This document shows positions 13,673 to 22,819 of a DNA stretch of 36,077 nucleotides, piece by piece. The first letter of the stretch is position 1. Every line of letters begins with the position of its first letter. Location: NCBI GenBank assembly GCA_910586905.1, contig CAJUIV010000015.1, forward strand, positions 1 through 36,077, written 5' to 3'. A model generated the notes under the pieces. The model had not been told where the DNA came from, made no database searches, and saw only the letters and a list, made by a program, of their open reading frames with translations. A program made the translations under genes and the position numbers. The DNA is from an uncultured Christensenellaceae bacterium (GTDB lineage: Bacteria > Bacillota > Clostridia > Christensenellales > CAG-314).

Positions 13673-15730
13673 ATGAAAAGTAAAAACGTTATGTCGACGT
13701 TTGCTCAAAACGTTTTCGACTATAATAAAATGAAAAAGTATTTGCCGTTAAAAACTTACAAAGCAATCGTTAACACGCGGGAGAACAACGGCAAACTGTT
13801 ACCGAAAGACGTAGAAATTTACGCGGACGCTTTAAAAAAATGGGCGTTAAAAAAAGGCGTAACAAGATATACGCATTGGTTTCAGCCTTTAAACAATTTT
13901 ACCGCCGAAAAACGCGACAGCTTGACGTCTCTCAACAAAGAAGGCAATGCTATCGTTAAATTCAGAGGTAAAGAACTGACAACCGGCGAAGGCGACGCGT
14001 CCAGTTTCCCCAACGGAGGGATGAGGCAAACTTTCGAGGCGCGCGGGGTAACGAATTGGGATTACACCGCTTTCTCTTTTATCAAGGGCGACTGTTTATG
14101 TATACCGACAACTTTTTGCGGTTTTAACGGAGAGGTTTTGGATAAAAAAACTCCTCTTTTAAACAGTTCTTTGGCTTTAAATAAACAAGCGCTTCGAATT
14201 TTAAACTTACTTCAATTTAAATGCGGCCGAGTACGCAGCGTAGTAGGCGCCGAGCAAGAATATTTTTTAATAAAAAAATCTTTATTCGATAAACGCAGAG
14301 ACTTGGTATACACGGGGCGTACTTTGTTCGGAGCGGAACCTTGCAAAGGTCAGGAATCCGACGGACACTATTTCCGCCCTCCCACGGACGACGTTTTGGC
14401 TTTTATGCGCGACGTGGACGACGAACTGTGGAAACTGGGTATCATAGTTAAAACGGAACACAACGAAGTCGCTCCCTGCCAATGCGAGCTTGCGCCGTGC
14501 TATTCCGATGCAAACGATGCCTGCAACCAAAATCAACTTATTATGGAAACGCTGAAAAACACGGCAGAAAAACACGGTTTAAAATGCTTACTGCACGAAA
14601 AGCCGTTCGACAAAATAAACGGCAGCGGGAAACACAACAACTGGTCTTTACTTACCGACTACGACGAGAATTTACTGGAAGCTGGAAATACTCCAAAAGA
14701 AAACGCTCGTTTTTTGCTGTTTTTGGCAAGCGTTATAAAAGCCGTCGACGATTATAACGGTTTACTTCTGGCGTCCATAGCCTCGGCGGGGAACGATTTG
14801 CGGCTTGGCGGATACGAAGCTCCGCCTCGGATATTGACGGTGTTTTTGGGAGAACCTCTTTCAGAAACAATCAAATACGCCTTAAGCGGAAATTGGCGCT
14901 GCGGAACGGATACTCTGCCAAAAACGTTAAACGTTACAGACCGTAACCGTACGTCTCCGTTTGCATTTACAGGAAATAAGTTTGAATTCCGTATGGTAGG
15001 CTCCGCCGCTTCTATCGCCGACGTTAACACTACGCTGAATACTATCGTTGCCGAAAGTTTAAAACAATTTGCCGATAAATTGGAAAACGAAACCGATTTG
15101 TGGCAAGGCGTAAAAGATATAATAACGGACGTTTTCGAACGGCACAAGCGCGTGCTGTTCGACGGAAACAACTATTCCGAAAGCTGGCTTTACGAAGCGA
15201 AACGGCGCGGATTGATTATAGCCGATACCGTACAATCAATAAGAGAGTTATCCGACGAACAAAACGTCGGGTTGTTCGAACGGCACGGTATTCTTACGCG
15301 GCGCGAACAGCTTGCCAGACAGGAAATACTGTTTGAAACTTATTGCGACGCTATACGCGTTGAAAGCGCCGTTACGTGCGAAATAGTAGAAAAGCAGATT
15401 TCCCCCTACGTAGAGGAATATCAACGGCGCCTTGCGAAATTGATTTACGATAAAACGCAGTCAGACATTCCTGTTGCTATCGAAAAAGAAAAATTGAACG
15501 GTTTGATAAATCTGCACAAAGATTTACTCAACGCAACGGCCGATTTAAAACTAAATCTTACACAAGCGCAGCAAATAAAAGATACCGCGCAAAAAGCCGA
15601 ATTATTAAAAAACGGAACGATTAGCGCAATGCGCGAAGTAAGAAAATACGCGGACGCGTTGGAACGTATTTGTCCCCAAGATATATGGACTCTGCCTACT
15701 TACGGTCAAATGCTCTTCGGCGAAGAATAA
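13673..15730 (+). CDS. glnN: Glutamine synthetase, type III
   Basis: This 685-residue protein is the GSIII form, much longer than the ~450-residue GSI. It makes glutamine from glutamate, ammonia and ATP. GSIII landmarks: N-terminal FAQNVF and LPKDVEIYADALKKWALKKGVTRYTHWFQP; VVGAEQEYFLIKK (metal-binding Glu); HNEVAPCQCELAP; NGSGKHNNWSL; and AGNDLRLGGYEAPP, the ATP/ammonium site equivalent. The C-terminal helical extension (about 560-685) is also GSIII-specific. The start ATG at 13673 has a modest AGG; it may be read from the acetyltransferase transcript. A terminator follows. Confidence 0.95.
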   Translation: MKSKNVMSTFAQNVFDYNKMKKYLPLKTYKAIVNTRENNGKLLPKDVEIYADALKKWALKKGVTRYTHWFQPLNNFTAEKRDSLTSLNKEGNAIVKFRGKELTTGEGDASSFPNGGMRQTFEARGVTNWDYTAFSFIKGDCLCIPTTFCGFNGEVLDKKTPLLNSSLALNKQALRILNLLQFKCGRVRSVVGAEQEYFLIKKSLFDKRRDLVYTGRTLFGAEPCKGQESDGHYFRPPTDDVLAFMRDVDDELWKLGIIVKTEHNEVAPCQCELAPCYSDANDACNQNQLIMETLKNTAEKHGLKCLLHEKPFDKINGSGKHNNWSLLTDYDENLLEAGNTPKENARFLLFLASVIKAVDDYNGLLLASIASAGNDLRLGGYEAPPRILTVFLGEPLSETIKYALSGNWRCGTDTLPKTLNVTDRNRTSPFAFTGNKFEFRMVGSAASIADVNTTLNTIVAESLKQFADKLENETDLWQGVKDIITDVFERHKRVLFDGNNYSESWLYEAKRRGLIIADTVQSIRELSDEQNVGLFERHGILTRREQLARQEILFETYCDAIRVESAVTCEIVEKQISPYVEEYQRRLAKLIYDKTQSDIPVAIEKEKLNGLINLHKDLLNATADLKLNLTQAQQIKDTAQKAELLKNGTISAMREVRKYADALERICPQDIWTLPTYGQMLFGEE

Positions 15731-15752
15731 TATATTTAAAAATAAAACGAAT

Positions 15753-15790
15753 ACGCGCCAATAAAGCAAAAGCTTTAGAGGCGCGTTTTA
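15753..15790 (+). terminator. Glutamine synthetase terminator
   Basis: ACGCGCC (15753-15759) pairs with GGCGCGT (15780-15786), with an inner TAAAGC/GCTTTA stem, then TTTTAA. Confidence 0.75.
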
Positions 15791-15867
15791 ATCACAAAAA
15801 GACCCGATATATTCGATTTTATCGCACGCGAATGCCGTTGTCTGAGCAATATACGCGTAAAACGCGA

Positions 15868-16010
15868 TACGATGCAATCAAGACTGAATAAAACCGGTAA
15901 TATTTAGTAGATTTTTAACTCTATCGTAAAATATCAAAGTTGAACCGCATAAATTACAGTTAAGCTTTTTACGATGCAATTAAGACGAGATAAATCCCGT
16001 TAGCTCATTC
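15868..16010. repeat. Two copies of a degenerate dispersed intergenic repeat (R1a, R1b)
   Basis: TACGATGCAATCAAGAC (15868 on) and TACGATGCAATTAAGAC (15970 on) are each followed by a (G)ATAAA-CC-GTTA stretch. R1b is preceded by AAATTACAGTTAAGC (15951), which recurs at 17458. They lie between convergent glnN and acyltransferase 2. The rest of 15791-16121 shows a small hairpin (GGTTAAACC) but no gene. Confidence 0.5.
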
Positions 16011-16121
16011 GGTTTTTTGATTACAAATTATTTAGCATGTACGGTAACGCGGTTAAACCGACGTTTTGTAACGTTGGGTTATTCGGACGCAACGAAATAA
16101 AATCAGCCGCCGCTTAATTAG

Positions 16122-17381
16122 CTATTGAAGTCCTTTAAAAATTTCTTCCGCCGCAAGACGCGTTTTTGCGACGACCCCTTTTACGTTTTTGGGGAAACAA
16201 TAGTATAAATAATCGTTATTGCCTATACAGATTACGTCGCCTATTTCGTACCAAAAATAATCGGCGTAAACGCTGTACGAAAATTTTGCGGGTTGAAAAT
16301 AATTTAACGAACCGTCGTTAAGCGTCAATTGAAAACCGCTTTTATCATGCGTGAGTTTTCCCGCGCCAACGTCGTATACGGCTTTGTATCCTTTCATAAC
16401 GTATACGTCTACGTCGATATCCAGTTTATATTCGCCGCCGTCAATCTGCCGTTTAACGCACTCCCGTTCCCACGCGTACCAATCCGGGATATGATTGAAT
16501 TTACTTTCTACGTTTTGAGCTACAAGATATCCGTTTTCGTTCAAGACGTATTCCGCTCCGCAATTACCGCAAGTTAATTTAATCCCCTTGCCTTCCGTAA
16601 CGCCTTCGGCCATACAATGAGGACATTTATACAAAACGCGTTCCAATCCGTCGGCTCGAAAAGGTTCGTCTACGGTTATTCCGTGTTGCTGTTGATAACG
16701 GAAATTGTCAAAAGCAAAACGTTCCTTTAATACGGCGTATATTTCGTCTGCCGACGCTTCTTCTATTTGATCGGGAGAAAACAAATATTCCATCGTAGCC
16801 GAAACGTTGACTTGTCTCTGTTGCAAATTATTATATAAAGGGTCGCGCAAAAAAGCTCCGTCTGTTTTTATAAACACAACGGGAACGCCCAATATTTTTA
16901 CACACTTCGATAATCCGTACGGTATAGGAGTCGCCGTTCCGTCAAAACTGTAACTCGCCTCGGGATAAAGTAAAACCGAAGTTTTAAGTTTTTTTAAACA
17001 CGCGGTCATCTTGCGCACTAACGCGGTATCCGTAACGAATTTGTTTGTAGGAATACACCCGAGACTGCGCATAAAAGAACGTTTACCGACAAAACCGTCG
17101 CTTGTCATTACGATATTGAACGCGCGCGGATATAATACCGTCGCCGCGATTTTCAAATCGATAAAGCTGGAATGATTCATAAGAATTAAACAAGGCTCTT
17201 TCTTTCCCAGTTTTTCCATACCGATTTTTTCACAGCGAAAATTTGTTTTTCTAAGTTCAGAGGCGGACGCGGTCTTCATAAGCCATCTGAAAAAACGGCT
17301 CGTACGTTTAGGGGAAACGGGTTTTTCCTGCGGCAACGACGCAACTTGATTATATGATAATTTTTTTACTTTTATTTTCAA
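16122..17381 (-). CDS. PlsC-like acyltransferase with C-terminal zinc ribbon (paralogue 2)
   Basis: This 419-residue protein has the same order as the one at 2060-3226: HX4D motif MNHSSFIDLK (H70, D75), YPEAS near residue 139, a zinc ribbon KCPHC...CGNC (about 258-285), and a C-terminal domain of about 130 residues containing WYAWERECVKRQI, matched by WYLWQTSCVREEV in paralogue 1. An N-terminal extension of about 20 basic residues is extra. The catalytic part suggests acyl transfer to a lysolipid or polyol phosphate at the membrane; the tail is unassigned. The ATG at 17381 has only AAAGG at some distance. Monocistronic in appearance, with dispersed repeats on both sides. Confidence 0.75.
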   Translation of the reverse strand: MKIKVKKLSYNQVASLPQEKPVSPKRTSRFFRWLMKTASASELRKTNFRCEKIGMEKLGKKEPCLILMNHSSFIDLKIAATVLYPRAFNIVMTSDGFVGKRSFMRSLGCIPTNKFVTDTALVRKMTACLKKLKTSVLLYPEASYSFDGTATPIPYGLSKCVKILGVPVVFIKTDGAFLRDPLYNNLQQRQVNVSATMEYLFSPDQIEEASADEIYAVLKERFAFDNFRYQQQHGITVDEPFRADGLERVLYKCPHCMAEGVTEGKGIKLTCGNCGAEYVLNENGYLVAQNVESKFNHIPDWYAWERECVKRQIDGGEYKLDIDVDVYVMKGYKAVYDVGAGKLTHDKSGFQLTLNDGSLNYFQPAKFSYSVYADYFWYEIGDVICIGNNDYLYYCFPKNVKGVVAKTRLAAEEIFKGLQ

Positions 17382-17807
17382 TTTAAAAACCTTTCGTTTG
17401 AATCTTAGATATTGTCAACCGTTTAATTATATCGTCAATAACTACGTAAATCATGCAAATTACAGTTAAGCGTTTTACGTTGTAATTAAATCCGATTAAG
17501 TTCGGTTAAACCGATTCTCAACTTAATTATAATATCACCAATAGCGGTAAAATTCAACACAAAACGCAAAAAACAAGGAAAAACGCATAGTTAAAATTTA
17601 AAAACCGCTTTAAGCACTGTTCCAGCGTTATTTTAATAACCGAATAGTTTCATTATAATACGATTAAGCGCGCAAATTATAATTGACATAACTTTCGCTT
17701 ATTAAACGTATTTTGCGCGAACAACGTTACCCGAAATACTTGCTTGTAAGCGTTAAACGCTATAAACGGATACGAATACTTTTTGTTATTTAAGCTAATA
17801 AATATCA
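17382..17807. other. AT-rich gap with a dispersed repeat copy
   Basis: I see no gene here. At 17457-17535 lies repeat R2 (AAATTACAGTTAAGC, then TTTTACGTTGTAATTAA, then CTTAATTATAAT), matching R1b with scattered changes. A TACGATTAAGCGCGCAAATTATAA stretch near 17660 may be a further decayed relative. Confidence 0.45.
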
Positions 17808-17842
17808 AACGAAAATGACCGAAACAATAAAATTTTTCGGTC
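17808..17842 (-). terminator. Terminator of the MFS transporter
   Basis: GACCGAAA (17817-17824) pairs with TTTCGGTC (17835-17842); the minus strand continues ATTTT. It starts 46 bases after the stop at 17888. Confidence 0.7.
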
Positions 17843-17887
17843 GTTTTAATTTACAAATTAAACGGTAACGGCAAAGCTGACCGAATT

Positions 17888-19492
17888 TTAACTTTCGTTT
17901 GATTCTTTGTCCGAATCGTCCGTTAAAGCCTTTTCGCTAGAAATATCCGAGCTGCCGAGGTCGTCTTCGTTTACAACGCCGGCATCCGCAGTATCGGTTG
18001 TTAACCGCGTCGTTTCTTCCGTTTTTTCTACGGGAGTTGTATCCGCGTATTCCGCCGCGCTACCGCCTACTACTTCCGCATTGAGTTCGGAAAGTTTTTG
18101 CAGACGGAATTTTTTGTTTTCTTTTTGAACGAAATACGTAGGTATAAACATAAACGCTGCCGCCACTGCGGAAAACAAAAACAGTTCGAACGGATAAACG
18201 TGGTCGCCGAGTTTATAAGTCGTTACCTGCCCGTAACTGTCGATTACTTCCGGAATCGGAAAATATCCTTTGGCGGGAGCAACGTCGTACGCTTTTACGA
18301 CGGGTCCGAACCCGTCGATAATAAACGGCAGCACAATACTGGCAATTATCATGGGCAACGTAACGAATATGACTATGCGAATACCCTGAAAGCATCCCGC
18401 TTTATCTTCCGGAGTATAGTCGCGAGCAGTGGCGTTAAACAATCCCGCAGCAAGCAGGGAAGCCCCCTCGATCATCGTGCCGCCGATGATAAACATTACG
18501 TACGTAGCAGCCACGTTGCCGCTTACGAATTTTATAAAATAAACAATCAAACCGCCCAAAACTCCCGCGGCGGCAACAGGATAAAACATCTTTTCTTTTC
18601 CGTATTTATCCATAAGTTTTCCGCCTACTACCGCTACGACGGCGGACAGCAACACGACAACGGCAAGCGGAATTACAAAACCGCCGCCGAACCCTAAAGT
18701 ATACTGCAAAAGCATTATCATATAAGGCTGCCACATTTGCATTGCGAGTCCCGAAAACATCATACCTATAAGGCAGATGTAAATCATTTTATGCTTTTTT
18801 ATGTTCGAAGGTTTGAATCCGTAAATAACTTCGGACATATATTTACCGGATTTATCCGGTTTTAAAACGGGACTGTCTTTAAAAATAAACAAGCCTATAA
18901 TGCCGACGACGGCGGGCAAAGCCCCTAAAATTATAAAGAATAAATCCCAGCGGTGAGCGTCGGTTAAACCGTTAAAACCGACAAAAATAACCATCAACGC
19001 GGCAACCGGCATTATAGAAAGTATAATTTCCACAAAACCTCGGTTTGTTATATCCGTTACGTCCGTAACCCAGGAAGAAAACGCCGCGTCGTTGGACATA
19101 GAACCGAAAACCGTCATTACGCAGTCCATAACGACAAAAATAATAACCACTTTGGTTACGTCTTCCAAGCCGACTTGATTGTTTCCGAACAACGCGAAAC
19201 TTGCCGTTACAGCTCCCCAGATTATGTAACCCCAACAGACGAAAACTTTACGTTTACCCAGCCTGTCGGTCAGCGCGCCGCCGAATATCGTTACTAAAGC
19301 CGCTACTACCGCGCTTGCCGCGACAGTCGCGCTGGTAGCCCAACTTTCCGTAGTAATGTTTTTTTGGATATACGTGGAAAAATACATATTTTCCACCATC
19401 CAAGCCAGCTGTCCCATAAACCCGAACAGTACTATCGACGTCCAGATTTTGGCGCCCAGTTTGTTGGATTTTTTTACCACAACTTCCGCCAT
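17888..19492 (-). CDS. MFS transporter, GPH-symporter-like
   Basis: From the ATG at 19492 (GAGGGG seven bases before) the protein has 534 residues; 14 upstream codons are unsupported. About twelve membrane spans are visible, with the MFS loop 2-3 signature GGALTDRLGKRKVFVCWG (about 65-82) and its second-half echo GGKLMDKYGKEKMFYP. NDAAFSSWVTDVTDITNRG resembles the glycoside-pentoside-hexuronide cation symporters, so a sugar or glycoside is the likely cargo; that is inference. The C-terminal 60 residues are a cytoplasmic Ser/Thr/Asp/Glu-rich tail, unusual in length. It has its own promoter with a leader of about 105 bases. Confidence 0.85.
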   Translation of the reverse strand: MAEVVVKKSNKLGAKIWTSIVLFGFMGQLAWMVENMYFSTYIQKNITTESWATSATVAASAVVAALVTIFGGALTDRLGKRKVFVCWGYIIWGAVTASFALFGNNQVGLEDVTKVVIIFVVMDCVMTVFGSMSNDAAFSSWVTDVTDITNRGFVEIILSIMPVAALMVIFVGFNGLTDAHRWDLFFIILGALPAVVGIIGLFIFKDSPVLKPDKSGKYMSEVIYGFKPSNIKKHKMIYICLIGMMFSGLAMQMWQPYMIMLLQYTLGFGGGFVIPLAVVVLLSAVVAVVGGKLMDKYGKEKMFYPVAAAGVLGGLIVYFIKFVSGNVAATYVMFIIGGTMIEGASLLAAGLFNATARDYTPEDKAGCFQGIRIVIFVTLPMIIASIVLPFIIDGFGPVVKAYDVAPAKGYFPIPEVIDSYGQVTTYKLGDHVYPFELFLFSAVAAAFMFIPTYFVQKENKKFRLQKLSELNAEVVGGSAAEYADTTPVEKTEETTRLTTDTADAGVVNEDDLGSSDISSEKALTDDSDKESNES

Positions 19493-19605
19493 AAACTTCC
19501 CCTCTTTTTTATTTAACTTACACAGCGCGCACAAGGAAAAACAACAATTATAACGAAAAATTGCAACTAAACCCGATAAATGCCGTATAACCTATACTAT
19601 ATATT

Positions 19606-19634
19606 ATTGTAGCACAACTTTTCAAGCAACACAA
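19606..19634 (-). promoter_or_regulatory. Promoter of the MFS transporter
   Basis: TTGTGT (19634-19629) and TACAAT (19611-19606) on the minus strand with 17 bases between. A nearer TATAAT at about 19547 lacks a -35. Confidence 0.45.
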
Positions 19635-19679
19635 TAGCAAAAATAAAATTTGTTTGCTTTTAATAGAGCTACCGATAAA

Positions 19680-19868
19680 TTATTTTATCATTTTTGCCGA
19701 TTGTTATAAGGTCGTATTGCGATTTCAATTAAATCAAACTGCACACCGCTCTGCCAATCCAATCAAAGTATCGGTATCTATAAGACCTTTTCCTATTGAG
19801 ACTTTTAAATTCCTGCCGTTAAACGCTTTAAAAACCTTTTGCGAAACGGGCAGCATTTCGGCAAACTC
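19680..19868 (-). pseudogene. Possible decayed gene fragment
   Basis: A 40-codon minus-strand frame (ATG at 19856, stop at 19734) has normal coding character (VFKAFNGRNLKVSIGKGLID...), and the adjacent frame continues plausibly after the stop (FDLIEIAIRPYNNRQK) as if a one-base change had split it. No SD, promoter or recognisable family. It lies between the pepF terminator and the MFS promoter. It could be a remnant or chance. Confidence 0.25.
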
Positions 19869-19885
19869 TCAAATGTCAAAAAACA

Positions 19886-19917
19886 TAAAAAAGGCAAGTG
19901 ATTTACTTGCCTTTTTA
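19886..19917 (-). terminator. Terminator of pepF
   Basis: GGCAAGT (19893-19899) pairs with ACTTGCC (19905-19911), flanked by A and T runs that extend the stem; the minus strand ends in six T. Confidence 0.85.
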
Positions 19918-19935
19918 AAGTACAGCTTGTTCTTT

Positions 19936-21720
19936 TTATTTGCAAAGTTTTTCCAATTCAGCAAGAGTATCTTCGAAGGATTTTGCAACGATTTTAAAAG
20001 GTTCCTCGCTAGTCAAATCCACTCCGGCAACTTTAAGTTCCGAAACGGGGTCCATACTTCCGCCCAAAGATAAAAACTTTTTGTAATCGTTAACCGCCGA
20101 TTCGCCCTCTTTCAAAATCTTTTCGGCTATACATACCGCGGAAATAATACCCGTTGCGTACTTGTAAACGTAAAACGCTCTGTAAAAATGCGGAATACGC
20201 GCCCACTCGTATTTTATTTCGTCGTTGTGGCGTACCGCGTCGCCGTAGTACATTTTGTTGAGTTCAAGATATTTTTCACACAACGCGTCTGCTGTTAAAG
20301 GTTGTCCTTTTTCCGCCATATCGTGAGAAATCTGCTCGAATTCGGCAAACATAGATTGACGATACATGGTAGTACGCAGCATATCCAGATAATATTGAAG
20401 CAAGTACTTTTTAAGCTGCGCATCCGTTTGCGTTTTAAGCAGATATTTAAGCAACAATACTTCGTTACAAGTCGAAGCGACTTCCGCAACGAAAATTTTG
20501 TAACCGGATTTTGCAAACGGCTGACCTTTTTCGCTGTAGTAACTGTGCATAGAGTGTCCCATTTCATGGGCGATTGTAAATATGTCGTGCGTGGTCTTTT
20601 GGTAGTTCAAAAGCATGTAGGGATGTACGCCCGTTACGCTAATAGAATACGCTCCGCTACGTTTTGTAGGTGTTTCGTGAACGTCAATCCAACGGTTTTT
20701 AAACGCGTGTTTTACGACGTCCAGATAGTCCTCTCCCAAAGGAGCAAGCCCCTTCAAAACGAGTTCGCAAGCTTCCTCATACTCGCAGGAAATATCTACG
20801 TCGTCAAAAATCGATACGTACAAATCGTACATATTCAATTCCTTTAAGCCCATAAGCTTTTTACGAAGAGCAATATATTTGTGCAGCGGCTTGAAGCTGT
20901 TGTGCATACATCTTATAAGATTATCGTAAACCGCTTTGTCAACTTGCTCGGAAAACAGCGCCTGTTCCATGGTGCTGCCGAATTTTTTTGCCTGAGCAAA
21001 AAACCAATCGGATTTAACGCTGCCCTCGTAAAGACCGGCAAGAGTGTTTATTTTTTCGATATAAGATTTATAGTACGTTTCAAAAGCCAGTTTACGTACG
21101 TTCTGGTCTTTGTTTTGCAAAAGCATTGAATATGTGCCGTGTCCGAGCTGCACTTCTTTGCCGTCCACGGTTATCTTATCGAACTTTATATCGCCGCTGT
21201 CCAAACGGTTGAATACTTCGTGGAATTGTTCCGAGAAAGAGCCAACTCCGGCAAGCAATTTTTCTTCCGCCTGCGATAAAATATGCGCTTTGCCTTCGAG
21301 AAGATTTTTAAGCTGAACGTCGTAGTCGGAAAAAGCGGGGTCGTTTATTAAACCCTGCAAATACTCGTCCGGCATAGACGACAATTCCGGAGAAATATAA
21401 GAAGTTACCGCGCTGCAATCGGTAAGCAGCCCGTAAACGCGCGCGTAACGCGCTTGTTTTTCGGCGTCTTGACTGTCTTCGTTATAACTCATATACGCAT
21501 AGCAGTAAAGACGTTCCATCGCCTTATCTATCTCGTCGGATAATTTAAACAGTTCCAAGAGAACGGTTTTATCGCCCAATTTGCCTTGATAGTCGCCGAG
21601 TTTTTTGTAATCCTTGGATACTTTTGCAAAACTTTTGTCCCAATCGGCCGGGGTTGCAAAAATATCGCCCAGATTCCATTTATATTTTTCGGGGATTTCG
21701 CTTCTGTTTGTGTAACTCAT
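19936..21720 (-). CDS. pepF: Oligoendopeptidase F (M3 zinc metallopeptidase)
   Basis: This 594-residue protein is full length for PepF. The HEXXH zinc site is IAHEMGHSMHSYYS (about residue 382), with the third ligand glutamate in FVAEVASTCNE about 25 residues on, as in the M3B family. The N-terminal part is the all-helical PepF domain, starting with the characteristic SEIPEKYKWNLGDIF. It cuts peptides of roughly 7-17 residues in the cytoplasm. The ATG at 21720 has AAGGAG eight bases upstream, right after the stop of the truncated galU (14-base gap), so the two formed an operon. With galU's 5' end gone, pepF may depend on a new promoter in 22310-22560. Confidence 0.95.
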   Translation of the reverse strand: MSYTNRSEIPEKYKWNLGDIFATPADWDKSFAKVSKDYKKLGDYQGKLGDKTVLLELFKLSDEIDKAMERLYCYAYMSYNEDSQDAEKQARYARVYGLLTDCSAVTSYISPELSSMPDEYLQGLINDPAFSDYDVQLKNLLEGKAHILSQAEEKLLAGVGSFSEQFHEVFNRLDSGDIKFDKITVDGKEVQLGHGTYSMLLQNKDQNVRKLAFETYYKSYIEKINTLAGLYEGSVKSDWFFAQAKKFGSTMEQALFSEQVDKAVYDNLIRCMHNSFKPLHKYIALRKKLMGLKELNMYDLYVSIFDDVDISCEYEEACELVLKGLAPLGEDYLDVVKHAFKNRWIDVHETPTKRSGAYSISVTGVHPYMLLNYQKTTHDIFTIAHEMGHSMHSYYSEKGQPFAKSGYKIFVAEVASTCNEVLLLKYLLKTQTDAQLKKYLLQYYLDMLRTTMYRQSMFAEFEQISHDMAEKGQPLTADALCEKYLELNKMYYGDAVRHNDEIKYEWARIPHFYRAFYVYKYATGIISAVCIAEKILKEGESAVNDYKKFLSLGGSMDPVSELKVAGVDLTSEEPFKIVAKSFEDTLAELEKLCK

Positions 21721-21734
21721 AGATATATCTCCTT

Positions 21735-22364
21735 TTATTGTTTTTTGTTTGTCAATTCTACTAAATAGTTTAAATAATCTTTACCTATAATTTCGTTTTT
21801 TAACGCGTAATCCGTAAAGCACTCGGCGTAACCGAGTTTATCTCCCACGTCGTACCGCTTGCCGTCAAATTCGTACGCGCAAACGCGCTTGTCCTTTAAT
21901 AACGCGCGTATAGCATCCGTTAAAACCAACTCGCCGTTTACGTCGGGTTTTAACTCGGTTATATAGCCGAATATATCCGAAGTTAACACATGCCTTCCAA
22001 GCGGAACGTACAAAGAATAAATTTCCGCTTCGTTTTTCGGTTTTTCGACCAGATCGCTCAGCTCGCGTATTTTGCAGTACTGCCCGTACGAGGCTTCATT
22101 AAACCGTACAGACGCGTACTTAAAGATATCCTTTTTTTCAACCTTTTGTACTCCGACAATGCAAGAGCGCGTCTTTTCAAAAGCGTCGGCAAGCTGTTTT
22201 GCCGCTGGAGTACCGTGTTCGTTAAAAATAACGGCGTCGCCGTTTAAAACAACGAAAGGGTCGTTTTGCGCAAAGTCTTCGGCTTTAAGCAGCGCATCCG
22301 CAGTACCACCGGAATTAAAACAACAAAACGCAGTCTGAAGTTGTACAATATAAATATCGAGCAA
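21735..22364 (-). pseudogene. galU: UTP-glucose-1-phosphate uridylyltransferase missing its N-terminal third
   Basis: Homology to GalU begins abruptly near 22313 with GGTADALLKAEDFAQNDPFVVLNGDAV and continues to the normal C-terminus (CKIRELSDLVEKPKNE, VPLGRHVLTSDIFGYI, NGELVLTDAIRALL, FDGKRYDVGDKLGY). The first roughly 100 residues, including the GxGTRxLPxTK nucleotide-binding loop, are absent. Upstream of the break the frame reads into unrelated AT-rich sequence (MLDIYIVQLQTAFCCFN) with no SD or promoter in a sensible position. GalU makes UDP-glucose; without the P-loop this copy cannot be active. It is a deletion, a rearrangement, or a local misassembly. Confidence 0.8.
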
Positions 22365-22500
22365 CCGCAGTTGTACATAATCGATTATTCGATTATATGG
22401 TACACGAATAACGTTTGCACCAAACGTTCGATTCTAAACGCTATACGACGTAATAAAAACCGGATAAATCCAGTTAAGCTAATTTATATTATAACGTAAG
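22337..22500. repeat. Repeat-rich junction next to the galU break (R3)
   Basis: The stretch holds two direct GTTGTACA copies (about 22340 and 22370), a perfect 8-3-8 palindrome AACGTTTG-CAC-CAAACGTT (22409-22427), and dispersed repeat R3 (TACGACGTAATAAAAACC, then GATAAATCC-GTTA, 22443-22480). The rest of 22501-22764 is AT-rich with no gene visible. Confidence 0.45.
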
Positions 22501-22764
22501 ACATTATGGTCAAATCGGATTCGGTTATACCAAGTTATTGATTTATTATAATTTATCTTAAACAAACCGTCAAGCAAGCAAACGCTTTATTGAAGTTTAA
22601 ATCGCATTATACGCGCGGTAACAACGAATATCGGTTATTTTCGACAATTTACCGCTCCGCGCGACAAAATAAAAACGAACGAAAAAAAGTTTCTTCGCAG
22701 ATAAAACTCTGACGGCGGAAGTTTGAATTATATGCATATATTTACATATACGCGCGTTTGCATA

Positions 22765-22801
22765 CGTAAAATTTCCCCGTCAAACGAATAACGGGGAAAT
22801 T
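22765..22801 (-). terminator. Terminator of sleB-ypeB
   Basis: AATTTCCCCGT (22770-22780) pairs with ACGGGGAAATT (22791-22801), ten-base loop; the minus strand continues TTACG. It starts about 20 bases after the ypeB stop. Confidence 0.75.
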
Positions 22802-22819
22802 GATTTTTTACTTATTTCG

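Noticed and set aside
22337..22500. Palindrome and direct repeats beside galU considered as a CRISPR remnant or insertion-sequence end.
   Set aside because: No regular repeat-spacer spacing, no transposase and no target duplication is visible.
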